Shown here one piece after another: positions 8,938 through 17,417 of a DNA stretch of 64,000 bases. How positions within the stretch are numbered: the first letter of the stretch is position 1; every line of letters starts with the position of its first letter. A program made the position numbers and the translations under genes. This stretch comes from JBPRGG01 sp051418075 (lineage in GTDB: Bacteria; Bacteroidota; Bacteroidia; Cytophagales; Cyclobacteriaceae), in NCBI GenBank assembly GCA_051418075.1, contig JBPRGG010000111.1, positions 1-64,000 on the forward strand, in the 5' to 3' direction. The notes under the pieces are model-generated. The model had not been told where the DNA came from, did not search any database, and was given only the letters and a program-made list of their open reading frames with translations.

Positions 8938-9795
8938 CTAAATTTCCTTCATCCAGGCATGCGGTCCCTGGTAGATACATGATTTTGCTGCAATGTCAGC
9001 AGCTAGCATCAAGGCTTTTTCAAATGATTGATCTTGCCTCAAAAAATAGCAAAAAGCCCCATGAAATATATCACCAGCGGCCAATGTATCTCTTACGGAT
9101 ACGGCAGGCACTGGTAATTCGTAAAATTCAGCCTGATCCATTACCAGCATGGGTAAATCCCCCCGGGTGATCACTGCTTTATTGACCTTTCTGGTCTTCA
9201 GGTATTCAAATACCTGTTGATGGCTGCTGGTCCCGGGCGGGTGAAAATTAGCTGAACAAATAGCGATATCCACCCACTCTATCAGGTCGGGGATCTGTGA
9301 TTTCCAACTACCCCCATCAAATACCACAGGAATATTTTTCTCACATGCCTGCCTGGCCAAACTTAAGGCCTGCGAGGCATGAAATCCATCAATCAACACC
9401 ACCCCGGTATGTTCATCAAGGGGAAAAATTGAATGTTGGTCCTGACTGATCTGAGCTGGATGGTAAGAAAATATGGTTCGATCTCCAGTAATTGTATTGC
9501 TTAAAACAGAAGCAAAAGTGGGTAATTCCGGAGAATCAGGAGTTAGATCATGGCCATTCACCTTCCATTCTGATAACGATTTATGAATGAATTCCGTGAA
9601 TACATGATCACCTATGGCAGTAACCAGATCAGCCTCACCTCTTAAATGAGCATAAGTGATGGCTGCATTGGTAGCCGGGCCGCCAATATGTATATCAAAC
9701 TTCTTTGCCTTTAATTTACTGTTCTCCCGGGGATATTGAGGGGCAAAAAATTGAAGATCTATGGTCAATAACCCTGCGAACAATCCTTTTTTCAT
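8938..9795 (-). CDS. PfkB-family carbohydrate kinase
   Basis: 285 residues. The PfkB signature 2 is seen as DTLAAGDIFHGAFCYFL, containing the GAGD-type anion hole and catalytic Asp. The first signature (GGPATNAAITYAHL) lies near residues 38-51. These ribokinase-superfamily enzymes phosphorylate sugars with ATP in the cytoplasm. Its position immediately upstream of uxuA makes 2-dehydro-3-deoxygluconokinase the best guess, but the sequence also resembles ketohexokinase and sulfofructose-kinase relatives, so no symbol is given. Confidence 0.87.
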   Translation of the reverse strand: MKKGLFAGLLTIDLQFFAPQYPRENSKLKAKKFDIHIGGPATNAAITYAHLRGEADLVTAIGDHVFTEFIHKSLSEWKVNGHDLTPDSPELPTFASVLSNTITGDRTIFSYHPAQISQDQHSIFPLDEHTGVVLIDGFHASQALSLARQACEKNIPVVFDGGSWKSQIPDLIEWVDIAICSANFHPPGTSSHQQVFEYLKTRKVNKAVITRGDLPMLVMDQAEFYELPVPAVSVRDTLAAGDIFHGAFCYFLRQDQSFEKALMLAADIAAKSCIYQGPHAWMKEI

Positions 9796-9991
9796 AAAAC
9801 TTTGGTATCAAATATTCTGCACTGTACCCTATTTAAATTAAACATAATTCCCTTTTGATAGTTATTAAAGATTATGTCCTTCTTTAAAAAAATTTATATT
9901 AAACCAGGTCATATTTAAAAAAATTTAAATAAATTATTAACTTAGTTTTATAAATCATAACCTAATTCTCACAATTTTAATCATTTGTTAT

Positions 9992-10504
9992 ATGAAAAGA
10001 TCTCGACACTTTGCATTTATTATGATGCTGATTTTTAGTACCACATTTTTTTATTCCTGCAGTGAGGATGATGATCCGGTGGTAGCTACACCCTCTATTA
10101 ATGGAGTATGGGAAATTCACACTATCGAATTCAGAAATGCACAAAACCTTGACGGACTATATAATCCTTTGATATATGGCCTTTTATCCTGGTATTATGA
10201 ATTTGGTGAAGATGAAAACCAGACTTTTCTTGAAACCAATCAGATAGCTTCTGGAGAAGGCAGTGGCCTCTCCTTTCAAAGAACCGGTGAATGGGAATTT
10301 AATGATGATGAAACAGAATTAACCATCTTTTATGATCAGGGTGAAAATGAAACCTATGATGTTGATGAATTAAGTGTAGGGAAATTAGTACTTTCCCGTA
10401 CGGAACCTTTTGATCCTGATAATGATCCTGCCACCCCTAATACGTTGCAGATCCTGGCCCTTTACACCTATTACAAGGTTACCCCGCCGGACCAATATCA
10501 ATAA
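9992..10504 (+). CDS. Lipocalin-like lipoprotein of unknown function
   Basis: 170 residues. A signal peptide ends in a lipobox (FFYSC, Cys at residue 23) followed by SEDDDP, the acidic stretch typical of Bacteroidota surface-exposed lipoproteins. The mature part opens with NGVWEIHTIEF and alternates short beta strands, like lipocalin-like domains that bind small ligands. Acidic overall. It stands alone and converges on the sulfatase gene with a shared terminator. Exact family not recognised. Confidence 0.8.
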   Translation: MKRSRHFAFIMMLIFSTTFFYSCSEDDDPVVATPSINGVWEIHTIEFRNAQNLDGLYNPLIYGLLSWYYEFGEDENQTFLETNQIASGEGSGLSFQRTGEWEFNDDETELTIFYDQGENETYDVDELSVGKLVLSRTEPFDPDNDPATPNTLQILALYTYYKVTPPDQYQ

Positions 10505-10524
10505 AAAACTTCACCCCTAAAATA

Positions 10525-10584
10525 AGAGACTGTTATATTGGAAGCGTAAGCATAACAGATCAACCTTCCCATGTAACAGTCTCT
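10525..10584. terminator. Bidirectional terminator between convergent genes
   Basis: AGAGACTGTTA (10525-10535) pairs perfectly with TAACAGTCTCT (10574-10584). The pairing continues with two interruptions for about ten more bases, leaving a long loop. T-rich DNA follows on the plus strand. It sits between the stops of the lipoprotein (10504) and sulfatase (10598) genes. Confidence 0.7.
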
Positions 10585-10597
10585 TTGTATTTATAAG

Positions 10598-12127
10598 CTA
10601 CCTGGATCTTATTAGTTTTAAAAGATTTTCCAATTCCTGCACTTTTTCAGGATATTCCCCGGCTAAATTTATTTTTTCTCCCCTGTCGCCGGAAAGATCA
10701 TACAATTGGGCTGCGGGTTTATGCCCCAACTCTATCTCCACCAGGTGGTTATAAGCTGGAGCCTCACTGGGTTCTATATACTTCCAACCATCCTTGATGA
10801 TCGATAATACATTGGCTACTGATTGGGTGATCAGGTAGGGTCGACCAATCCGATCTATTCCCAAAAGCACATCCAGGTGATCCTGACTGTCCAGATGTGC
10901 CTGGTCCAGGGGCTGACCCACCAACCCGGCCAGACTGGCCACCATATCAACCTGACTGAATAAGGCCTGTGATTCACCCGGAGCAATTTTACCGGGCCAG
11001 GAAACAAGCATAGGAACATTTGTTCCAGCCTCAAAAGCACTGTATTTGCCGCCTCTCAAAGATCCAGCCGGCTGATGTCCATTCAGCTGTTCCACTGCCT
11101 GATCATAGTAGCCATCATTTAATACCGGACCGTTATCACTGCTAAAAACAATCAGGGTTTGTTCCAAAAGCTGTAATTCATCCAGGGTTTTCATAATTTC
11201 ACCGGTGCACCAATCCAATTGTACCAGGGCATCGCCCCTGGGCCCCATGCCACTTTTCCCTACAAAACGGGAATGTGGTACTCTGGGTACATGTATATCA
11301 TGACTGGCAAAATAAAGGAAAAAGGGGCTTTCTGCATTTTTTCTGATAAAGTCTGTGGCTTTTGCCGTGATTACATCCGCCATATCCTCATCAGTCCATC
11401 GGGCTGCATTTCCACCAGTCATATAGCCAATCCGGCTGATTCCATTTATGATGGTTTTATCGTGGCCATGGTGAAATTTCATCTTCAATAGTTCCGGATG
11501 ATCCTGGCCGGTGGGTTCATCCCCAACAGGTTTACCATAGCTCACCTGTATCGGATCATTGGGGTCGAGGTCTACTACCCGCCCATTTTCTGTATACACA
11601 CAGGGTACCCTATCACCTGTTGCTGGAATTAAGAAGGAGTAATCAAATCCAATGTCCGCCGGTCCGGGTCTTATTTCCTGATTCCAATCCGGGCCTTCAG
11701 ACGGGCCCAATCCCAAATGCCATTTCCCTACCACCCCTGTCTGGTAACCGGCTTGCTGAAATACATCTGCCAAAGTAAGCTGTTCAGGATTGATAATCAG
11801 ACCTGCATTACCAGGGGCAATACCTGTTCCTTCTTTTCGCCAGGCATAGGTACCAGTAAGCAGTGAAAACCGGGAAGGTGTGCAGGTTGCGGAAGTAGCA
11901 TAAGCCTGATTAAATTTCAAACCTTTCTCAGCCAGTTGGTCTATATGCGGCGTAGCTACATTGGTCATCCCATAGCAACTTAAATCCCCAAATCCTAAAT
12001 CATCAGCATAAATAATGATCACATTGGGCCCTTGGGAAGTGGTAGATTCCTTGTTGCCGGAGGTAGAACAGGCTAAGTGAAAGATCAAAAACAGATAAAG
12101 CCAGATTTTTGATTTGGAATAGTACAT
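10598..12127 (-). CDS. Exported sulfatase (arylsulfatase family, S1-type)
   Basis: 509 residues. The N-terminus is a lipoprotein signal with Cys20 in FHLAC, so the enzyme is anchored on the periplasmic or outer face. Metal-binding ADDLGFGD starts at residue 41, and the sulfatase signature CTPSR is at 82-86, with Cys82 to be oxidised to formylglycine by a maturase located elsewhere. HDIHVPR, SSDNGP and GGKYSAFEAG are further family motifs. It hydrolyses sulfate esters, probably from sulfated polysaccharide or glycosaminoglycan fragments. No SusC/SusD pair adjoins it. Confidence 0.93.
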   Translation of the reverse strand: MYYSKSKIWLYLFLIFHLACSTSGNKESTTSQGPNVIIIYADDLGFGDLSCYGMTNVATPHIDQLAEKGLKFNQAYATSATCTPSRFSLLTGTYAWRKEGTGIAPGNAGLIINPEQLTLADVFQQAGYQTGVVGKWHLGLGPSEGPDWNQEIRPGPADIGFDYSFLIPATGDRVPCVYTENGRVVDLDPNDPIQVSYGKPVGDEPTGQDHPELLKMKFHHGHDKTIINGISRIGYMTGGNAARWTDEDMADVITAKATDFIRKNAESPFFLYFASHDIHVPRVPHSRFVGKSGMGPRGDALVQLDWCTGEIMKTLDELQLLEQTLIVFSSDNGPVLNDGYYDQAVEQLNGHQPAGSLRGGKYSAFEAGTNVPMLVSWPGKIAPGESQALFSQVDMVASLAGLVGQPLDQAHLDSQDHLDVLLGIDRIGRPYLITQSVANVLSIIKDGWKYIEPSEAPAYNHLVEIELGHKPAAQLYDLSGDRGEKINLAGEYPEKVQELENLLKLIRSR

Positions 12128-12289
12128 CTCTTCTTTTTTTCCCTAATATAAAGAATTCTGGCCATTTCAAAGATAAATTGACAAGATCCAGGAGCTTTCT
12201 CAGAAAGTCTTGCACCTGACAAAACCGATAGATTATAAATATATTTTAATCTTATACAATTTATAATCCGTATAACCCCACAAAACACA

Positions 12290-13006
12290 ATGCTTATGAC
12301 GCAATGGTTCATCTGTTTGATTATTTTATGGTTTCCTGATCAGGGAAATACATTGGCTGACTTCTGGAGTCAGAGTCACCAGTTTTTTCAGGAAAATGTG
12401 GCTGATGGTTTGGTGGACTATCAAAATATCCATAATCATCCCCAGCCATTGAACCAATTGGTAGAAATAATTGAAGATATAGAGTTGGATAAACTAACTG
12501 TTCAATCCAAAAAAGCGTTTTTACTCAATGTTTATAACCTGCTCACCATTAAAAATATCATTGACCATTACCCCGTCGAATCTCCTATGGCTATCAAAGG
12601 TTTTTTTGATCAGCCAAAATTCAAGGTCAATGGAAACCTGATCAGTCTCAATGAACTGGAAAAAGAGAAACTGATGCCACTGGATCAGGATCCCCGTTTA
12701 CATTTTGCCCTGGTATGTGCGGCCAGAGGTTGTCCCAAACTGGCATCTTTTGCCTATCAACCAGACAAACTGGATCAGCAATTAGACCAAATTACCAAAA
12801 ATTCACTTAACGATCCAGATTTTATTCGTACCGGCAAATCCTTGGGATTATCTGAAATTTTTAAATGGTACAGGCAGGATTTTGGCCATACTGACCAGAA
12901 ATTGATTGAGTATATTAATCAATACCGGGATCAAAAAATCGATCTCTCTAAGCCTGTTGATTATTATTCCTATGACTGGGATTTAAATATTCAGGAACCA
13001 CATTGA
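12290..13006 (+). CDS. DUF547-domain protein
   Basis: 238 residues with a hydrophobic N-terminal export signal (residues 5-22). The DUF547 core is recognised from KKAFLLNVYNLLTIKNIIDH, LISLNELEKEKL and HFALVCAARGCPKL (conserved Cys), then the closing IFKWYRQDFG segment. The family is common in bacteria and plants and is suggested to have a cysteine-protease-like fold, but its reaction is unknown. Likely periplasmic. Single-gene unit ending at a hairpin shared with the convergent blaR1-like gene. ATG at 12290; a second Met at codon 3 is an alternative. Confidence 0.85.
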   Translation: MLMTQWFICLIILWFPDQGNTLADFWSQSHQFFQENVADGLVDYQNIHNHPQPLNQLVEIIEDIELDKLTVQSKKAFLLNVYNLLTIKNIIDHYPVESPMAIKGFFDQPKFKVNGNLISLNELEKEKLMPLDQDPRLHFALVCAARGCPKLASFAYQPDKLDQQLDQITKNSLNDPDFIRTGKSLGLSEIFKWYRQDFGHTDQKLIEYINQYRDQKIDLSKPVDYYSYDWDLNIQEPH

Positions 13007-13015
13007 GCCAAAGCC

Positions 13016-13052
13016 ATGGAGCCATCTTTTCCCCTGGCCAAGATAGCTCCAT
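13016..13052. terminator. Hairpin between convergent genes
   Basis: ATGGAGCCATCTT (13016-13028) pairs with AAGATAGCTCCAT (13040-13052) with one G-U type mismatch and an 11-base loop. It lies 10 bp after the DUF547 stop and 14 bp before the convergent peptidase stop. No long U-tract, so probably a bidirectional terminator of moderate strength. Confidence 0.5.
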
Positions 13053-13065
13053 CTGGCGGCTGATC

Positions 13066-14370
13066 CTAATTTAACCTGAATTTCAAAGGCAATACCAGGT
13101 GTGTTTCAACAGATTGCTGACCTTTTAGACCGGGCGCCAAATTCATATTTATTTCTTCAAATATAGTGGTCAGGGACTGTTTGATAGCGGCTTCGGCTGT
13201 GGATTGTACTTGTTGATCTACCGGTTTTTTTTCCGGCAGATTGGTGTATCCAACTACCACGATCTCCTTCATCAGGCTTTGATCATCGGCTTGATCAGTA
13301 CTGACGGATATATCCCTGATTTTACCAGATTTATTCAGGATAAAAGATACATAAAAATCTCCTTCAACACCATTTATCCTGGCTATTTTGGGATAAATTA
13401 CTTTCTTCTGGACATGTTCATAAAACATTTTTTCCATTTCTCCTTCCAGCGGTTTTTGATCTAACTGGTTCAGGTTGAACACCTTTTTGTTATCAGCAGA
13501 TGCTTTTAGGTCAAGTAAACCTTCACAAGCCACTGTGAAAACCAGTACGAAGGCAAAAAGTGAAGCAAACACAGACTTTTGCCATGCATTTAAGGATCTC
13601 TTGTTCATCATGTTGATTCTGTTTTTAAAATGTGGATAATTAAATTGATTTCTAAGCCCGGTTATCAGCCCTAAACGCATGTTAAGTAATTGTTGCTGAT
13701 ATTGTACCCGATATTGAGGATAAGCTTCTAATACAGACTGATCGGCCAGGAACTCATGGTTTTCCCTGATGAGTCTGGTGTAAAACCAAATCACAGGATT
13801 TAACCATAGTGCGATTTTATAGATCTCGATCAGGAGCAGGTCCAGGGAATGCCATTGATCTGCATGCGCCTTTTCATGACGGTATATTAAATCATAAGTG
13901 GCACCTGGTTTTACCTGAGGATCTATATAAATATGTTTCAGGAAAGAGTAGGCAGTTAAATTCAGGCTGCTGGCTATTTTTTCTTCTTTACTGTTGTTAC
14001 AAAAGTAAATCAAACGGTAAATCCTAAAAATAAAAAAAGCGGCCAGCACTAGACATATCAGCAAATAACCGCCAAAAAATAATTGATCTGGCTTTAAAAC
14101 CGGCCTTTCTACAGGAATATCTGCCCCTACAGCTTCCATCGGGTATACAATCCAGTCCTGATCAAAGTGAAAACTCAGGGGATCAGTGGGAAACAAGACA
14201 CTTATACCATTATGAACGGGTAATAATAGTGAAAGCAGCAATCCGACGATTAAATAGATACGATTAAAGGCCAGCCACTTTACTTTTCTGAAAATTAACT
14301 GGTAAAACAAATAAAATAATAGCAATACCAGGGCAGATTGGGCAATATATATCAGCAGGTCAATCATCAT
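13066..14370 (-). CDS. BlaR1/MecR1-type M56 metallopeptidase sensor with TonB-like C-terminal domain
   Basis: 434 residues. Three or four N-terminal transmembrane helices flank the M56 zinc peptidase domain with H165-E-K-A-H169. A further helix near 268-285 ends in VACEG. The C-terminal part (about 330-420) resembles the TonB C-terminal fold (YPKIARINGVEGDFYVSFIL). In the Bla/Mec paradigm such proteins sense an envelope signal and destroy the partner repressor. Here the penicillin-binding domain is replaced by a TonB-like domain, the usual Bacteroidota form, so beta-lactam sensing should not be assumed. It overlaps the blaI-like gene by 11 bases. Confidence 0.9.
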   Translation of the reverse strand: MMIDLLIYIAQSALVLLLFYLFYQLIFRKVKWLAFNRIYLIVGLLLSLLLPVHNGISVLFPTDPLSFHFDQDWIVYPMEAVGADIPVERPVLKPDQLFFGGYLLICLVLAAFFIFRIYRLIYFCNNSKEEKIASSLNLTAYSFLKHIYIDPQVKPGATYDLIYRHEKAHADQWHSLDLLLIEIYKIALWLNPVIWFYTRLIRENHEFLADQSVLEAYPQYRVQYQQQLLNMRLGLITGLRNQFNYPHFKNRINMMNKRSLNAWQKSVFASLFAFVLVFTVACEGLLDLKASADNKKVFNLNQLDQKPLEGEMEKMFYEHVQKKVIYPKIARINGVEGDFYVSFILNKSGKIRDISVSTDQADDQSLMKEIVVVGYTNLPEKKPVDQQVQSTAEAAIKQSLTTIFEEINMNLAPGLKGQQSVETHLVLPLKFRLN

Positions 14371-14734
14371 TAGACTTTTTTAGCTGTTCCATCAATTGAA
14401 TGATCTCATCGGCCTCCCTCAGGTCCAATTGATTTTGCCGGGTAAACATAGATATCATCTGCCTGAGCGAATTATTAAAAGAGCGGGCTACCAGGCCCTT
14501 TAAGTATTTACTATAATATTCTTCCCGGTTTATCAAAGGGTAATATTGATAGGCATTTCCATAGGATTTAAAATCCACAAACCCTTTTTGATGCAGGATC
14601 TTCATTATGGTGGCTACGGTATTATAAGCCGGCTTTGGGTCAGGCAGGTCTTCCAGGATATCCTTGACAAAGCTTCTGCTCTGTTGCCATAAAACCTGCA
14701 TGATTTGCTCCTCTGCTTTGGTTAATTCTTTCAT
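14360..14734 (-). CDS. BlaI/MecI/CopY-family repressor
   Basis: 124 residues, full length. The winged helix is in the first 75 residues (LTKAEEQIMQVLWQQ, then DILEDLPDPKPAYNTVATIM, the recognition helix) and the C-terminal dimerization helix contains the protease-sensitive region. It represses its own operon and is inactivated by the downstream M56 protein. Its predicted -7 box ends only five bases before the ATG, so the transcript may be nearly leaderless, and a regular operator array lies upstream. Confidence 0.93.
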   Translation of the reverse strand: MKELTKAEEQIMQVLWQQSRSFVKDILEDLPDPKPAYNTVATIMKILHQKGFVDFKSYGNAYQYYPLINREEYYSKYLKGLVARSFNNSLRQMISMFTRQNQLDLREADEIIQLMEQLKKSNDD

Positions 14735-14738
14735 ATTT

Positions 14739-14769
14739 CAAATATAAACTATATAATTAGTATTCACAA
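14739..14769 (-). promoter_or_regulatory. blaI-type promoter (-33 and -7 boxes)
   Basis: On the minus strand TATATTTG (14746-14739) matches TAnnTTTG, and TTG (14769-14767) lies 20 bases upstream, matching the Bacteroidota -33/-7 spacing. Transcription would start within a few bases of the ATG at 14734. A dyad ACTATATAATTAGT (14748-14761) lies between the two boxes, where a bound repressor would block polymerase. Confidence 0.6.
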
Positions 14770-14822
14770 CTAAATACATAATATTTTTACTAAATACTTA
14801 GTTTATCTACTAAATACATAGG
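14748..14822. promoter_or_regulatory. BlaI-type operator array with 20-bp period
   Basis: ACTAAATAC occurs at 14769, 14789 and 14809, exactly 20 bp apart, with a related dyad (ACTATATAATTAGT) at 14748-14761. The middle copy is a nearly perfect dyad, ACTAAATACTTAGT. Repeats on one helix face next to a blaI-like gene strongly suggest cooperative repressor binding sites. Confidence 0.65.
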
Positions 14823-14842
14823 AGACCTTATAGCTTCAGACA

Positions 14843-14880
14843 AAAAAAAGCCTTTAAATCTGCTGACAGATTTAAAGGCT
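14843..14880 (-). terminator. Terminator of the greA-HIT operon
   Basis: AGCCTTTAAATCTG (14849-14862) and CAGATTTAAAGGCT (14867-14880) form a perfect 14-bp stem with a 4-base loop. On the minus strand it is followed by a run of T from the A-tract at 14843-14850, a classic intrinsic terminator 27 bp after the HIT stop. Confidence 0.85.
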
Positions 14881-14906
14881 TAGGTAAGCAATACCTATGC
14901 AACCGG

Positions 14907-15308
14907 TTAACCCTGGTCAAATTCCTTTTTAATATTTTCAGCTGTTTTGGCTAACTGTTCCTGGGACAATTTCAATTTGGGTTTATTAAAATTAATATCC
15001 TCCATAGAATTGAGTGGGATCAGGTGGATATGGGTATGAGGAATCTCCAGCCCTACTACTGCCACCCCTATTCTTTCGCAGGAAATTACCTTTTCAATGG
15101 CTTTGGCCACTTTTTTGGCAAACAGGTTCAGCTCTTGAAAATCATTATCAGGCAGATCAAAATAATAATCCACCTCCTGCCGGGGAACCACCAGCGTATG
15201 TCCTTCTGCCAGAGGGTTGATATCTAAAAAAGCAATACAATGTTCATCCTCTGCAACAATATGCCCGGCTATTTCCCGGTTAATGATTTTACTGAAAATA
15301 CTGGCCAT
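14907..15308 (-). CDS. HIT-family protein (histidine triad nucleotide-binding)
   Basis: 133 residues. The histidine triad is HTHIHLIPL near residue 91-99. The N-terminal ASIFSKIINREIAGHIVAED and LVVPRQEVDYYFDL are typical of the HINT/YcfF branch. These enzymes hydrolyse adenylated phosphoramidates or dinucleotides in the cytoplasm; the physiological substrate is unclear. Its ATG lies two bases after the greA stop, so it is co-transcribed with greA, and a strong terminator follows. Confidence 0.94.
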   Translation of the reverse strand: MASIFSKIINREIAGHIVAEDEHCIAFLDINPLAEGHTLVVPRQEVDYYFDLPDNDFQELNLFAKKVAKAIEKVISCERIGVAVVGLEIPHTHIHLIPLNSMEDINFNKPKLKLSQEQLAKTAENIKKEFDQG

Positions 15309-15310
15309 AT

Positions 15311-15784
15311 TTAAAGACTGATATCTAAAACTTCAAATTCCATACTACCTGCAGGAGCTTTTACCAGGGCTATTTCTCCTACTTTTTTACCCAGCAAACC
15401 TTGTCCAATGGGGGATTTAACCGAAATTTTACCGGTTTTCAGATCTGCCTCCTCTTCAGAGACCAAGGTATAGGTAAACGCGGCACCATTCTTCTTATTC
15501 TTTATTTTTACTTTAGACATAATGGAAACTTTGGAGGTGTCTATTTTGGATTCATCCAACACCCTGGCATTACCTACAACTTCTTCCAATTTAGCAATTT
15601 TCATTTCAAGCAAGCCCTGGGCATCTTTAGCCGCATCATATTCAGCATTCTCACTTAAGTCGCCTTTATCTCTTGCTTCCGCAATTTGCCGGGCAATATC
15701 TGACCTGCCTTTGGTCTTCAAGGTATTCAGTTCATCTTTGAGTTTCTTTAAGCCCTCTTCCGTGTAATAGCTTACCTTAGTCAT
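15311..15784 (-). CDS. greA: Transcription elongation factor GreA
   Basis: 157 residues, the normal GreA length. The N-terminal coiled coil reads YTEEGLKKLKDELNTLKTKG, with the conserved acidic tip DKGDLSENAEYDAAK that reaches into the RNA polymerase secondary channel. The C-terminal FKBP-like domain has SPIGQGLLGKKVGE. It rescues backtracked polymerase by stimulating transcript cleavage. First gene of a two-gene operon with the HIT gene. Confidence 0.97.
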   Translation of the reverse strand: MTKVSYYTEEGLKKLKDELNTLKTKGRSDIARQIAEARDKGDLSENAEYDAAKDAQGLLEMKIAKLEEVVGNARVLDESKIDTSKVSIMSKVKIKNKKNGAAFTYTLVSEEEADLKTGKISVKSPIGQGLLGKKVGEIALVKAPAGSMEFEVLDISL

Positions 15785-15831
15785 TTTCCTACAGTTTTAT
15801 TTATTAATGTATGCGCTTATAAAATAAAAGA

Positions 15832-15853
15832 ACGGTCTCAACATTGAAACCGT
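15832..15853 (-). terminator. Hairpin downstream of mgtE
   Basis: ACGGTCTCAA (15832-15841) pairs with TTGAAACCGT (15844-15853) with one mismatch; on the minus strand TTCTTTTATTTT follows. It could end the rsmA-mgtE transcript, though it lies about 200 bp past the mgtE stop. A second inverted repeat, AATGTGAA/TTCACATT at 15884-15891 and 15906-15913, precedes it. Confidence 0.45.
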
Positions 15854-16061
15854 TTCGTGGTGTTATCCTGTATATTTATTGCTAATGTGAATATCTAAAA
15901 TTTCGTTCACATTGCCAACTTTTAGCAGATCAAATTCACTGATAACCCAAAATTATCAATATTCAATATTTAAGTCAACATATCAGTAAATTTCCTTTAA
16001 TCTACAAGATTTAAGTTAAAACCATTTGGTGCTGAAAAAGGTTTATCCAGATCCCAAAAAT

Positions 16062-17417
16062 TTAGAAACCATAGAGCAGATGTGCTACGGCAAAGTAAAC
16101 AGCCAGTCCCAGCAGGTCATTGGCGGTGGTAATAAAAGGACCTGAAGCAAGGGCAGGGTTTATTCCTACTTTATCCAGTAAAATGGGGGTGATAGTACCC
16201 ATAAATGAGGCCAGCAACACCACACTAAACAGCGCGATAGAAACCACCAGGGCAATTTGATTGTCCATGCCGATCAAAATATTGGCGCTGAATACCAACA
16301 CAGCCAGTACTACACCATTAATAATGGCCACTATCAGTACCTTCATGATTCGATTAAAGTAGCTGCCATAAAAAGGATCATTGCTGGCCAGGGTCTGTAC
16401 TACAATGGAAGAGGATTGTATGCCCACATTTCCTCCGGTAGCTGTGATTAAAGGTATAAAAAAAGCCATAGCCGGAATCAGGGCAATATCTTCTTCGAAT
16501 ATGCCAATGAACTGAGCTCCTATCAAACCACCAGCCAAACCTACGATCAGCCAGGGTAAACGTGCCCGGGTAAGCATCCAGATACTATCATCTTCTTCCA
16601 CATCTTCTGACAATCCCGACATCATTTGTCTTTCCTGTTCGGCCATCTCCGTGATAACATCGATAACATCATCAATGGTAATTCTTCCTACCAGTTTTCC
16701 CTTTACATTGATTACAGGAACAGCTTCCAGATCATATTTTTGCATGATGGAGGCCACTTCTTCAGCTTCCATAAAGGTTTCTACTGCTACTACATCAGAC
16801 TCATACAGATCGGCTATCTTGGTTTGATCATTAGCCAATATGATCTTCTTTAATGATACACGGCCTAAAAACTCATTCCGGTCATTCACGGCATAGACCG
16901 TATAGATCTTTTCTACATTTTCCGCCTGCCTCCTGATTTCCTCAATGGTTTGAACCACGCTCCAGTTCAGACTGGCTTTGATCAATTCTTTAGCCATTAA
17001 ACCGCCGGCGCAGTCCTCATCATACTTGATCAGTTCCAGGATATAGGTCGCCTGCTCATCATTTTGCAAAGCAGCAATGATCTTTTCTCTGAACTTGATC
17101 GGCATGTCATTCAAAATATCAGCCGCATCATCAGAGTCTATATGATCAAGGTACCTGGCAACTTCGACCGGCTCAAAATTTATTAAAAATCGCTGTCTGA
17201 CATCGTCATCAATATAGGTGATCACTTCAGCGGCAAATTCTTCTTCCAGGTTCTGAATCACATATTTTGATTCCTCCGTGTCAAATTCATCCAGGAGCGA
17301 AGCCAGGTCGGCTGGATTGGCTTCTTCCATACTCTGCCTGATGTCATCACTACGCTGCTGCTCTATTGCATCCTTCAGCCATTCAAAATATTCCCTTGAG
17401 AGTTCGAACCTGATCAT
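16062..17417 (-). CDS. mgtE: Magnesium transporter MgtE
   Basis: 451 residues, full length. The N-terminal superhelical MgtE_N domain (about 20-125) is followed by two CBS domains (about 130-250), the cytosolic Mg-sensing module. Five transmembrane helices from about 283 include GGNVGIQSSSIVVQTLA, the pore signature, and the C-terminal NPALASGPFITTANDLLGL segment. It imports Mg2+ (or Co2+), gated by internal Mg. Its ATG overlaps the rsmA stop by four bases (ATGA), showing translational coupling. Confidence 0.96.
   Translation of the reverse strand: MIRFELSREYFEWLKDAIEQQRSDDIRQSMEEANPADLASLLDEFDTEESKYVIQNLEEEFAAEVITYIDDDVRQRFLINFEPVEVARYLDHIDSDDAADILNDMPIKFREKIIAALQNDEQATYILELIKYDEDCAGGLMAKELIKASLNWSVVQTIEEIRRQAENVEKIYTVYAVNDRNEFLGRVSLKKIILANDQTKIADLYESDVVAVETFMEAEEVASIMQKYDLEAVPVINVKGKLVGRITIDDVIDVITEMAEQERQMMSGLSEDVEEDDSIWMLTRARLPWLIVGLAGGLIGAQFIGIFEEDIALIPAMAFFIPLITATGGNVGIQSSSIVVQTLASNDPFYGSYFNRIMKVLIVAIINGVVLAVLVFSANILIGMDNQIALVVSIALFSVVLLASFMGTITPILLDKVGINPALASGPFITTANDLLGLAVYFAVAHLLYGF

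Noticed and set aside
13066..14734. Calling the pair a beta-lactam resistance system
   Set aside because: The sensor lacks the penicillin-binding domain of BlaR1/MecR1, has a TonB-like C-terminus, and no beta-lactamase gene adjoins it.
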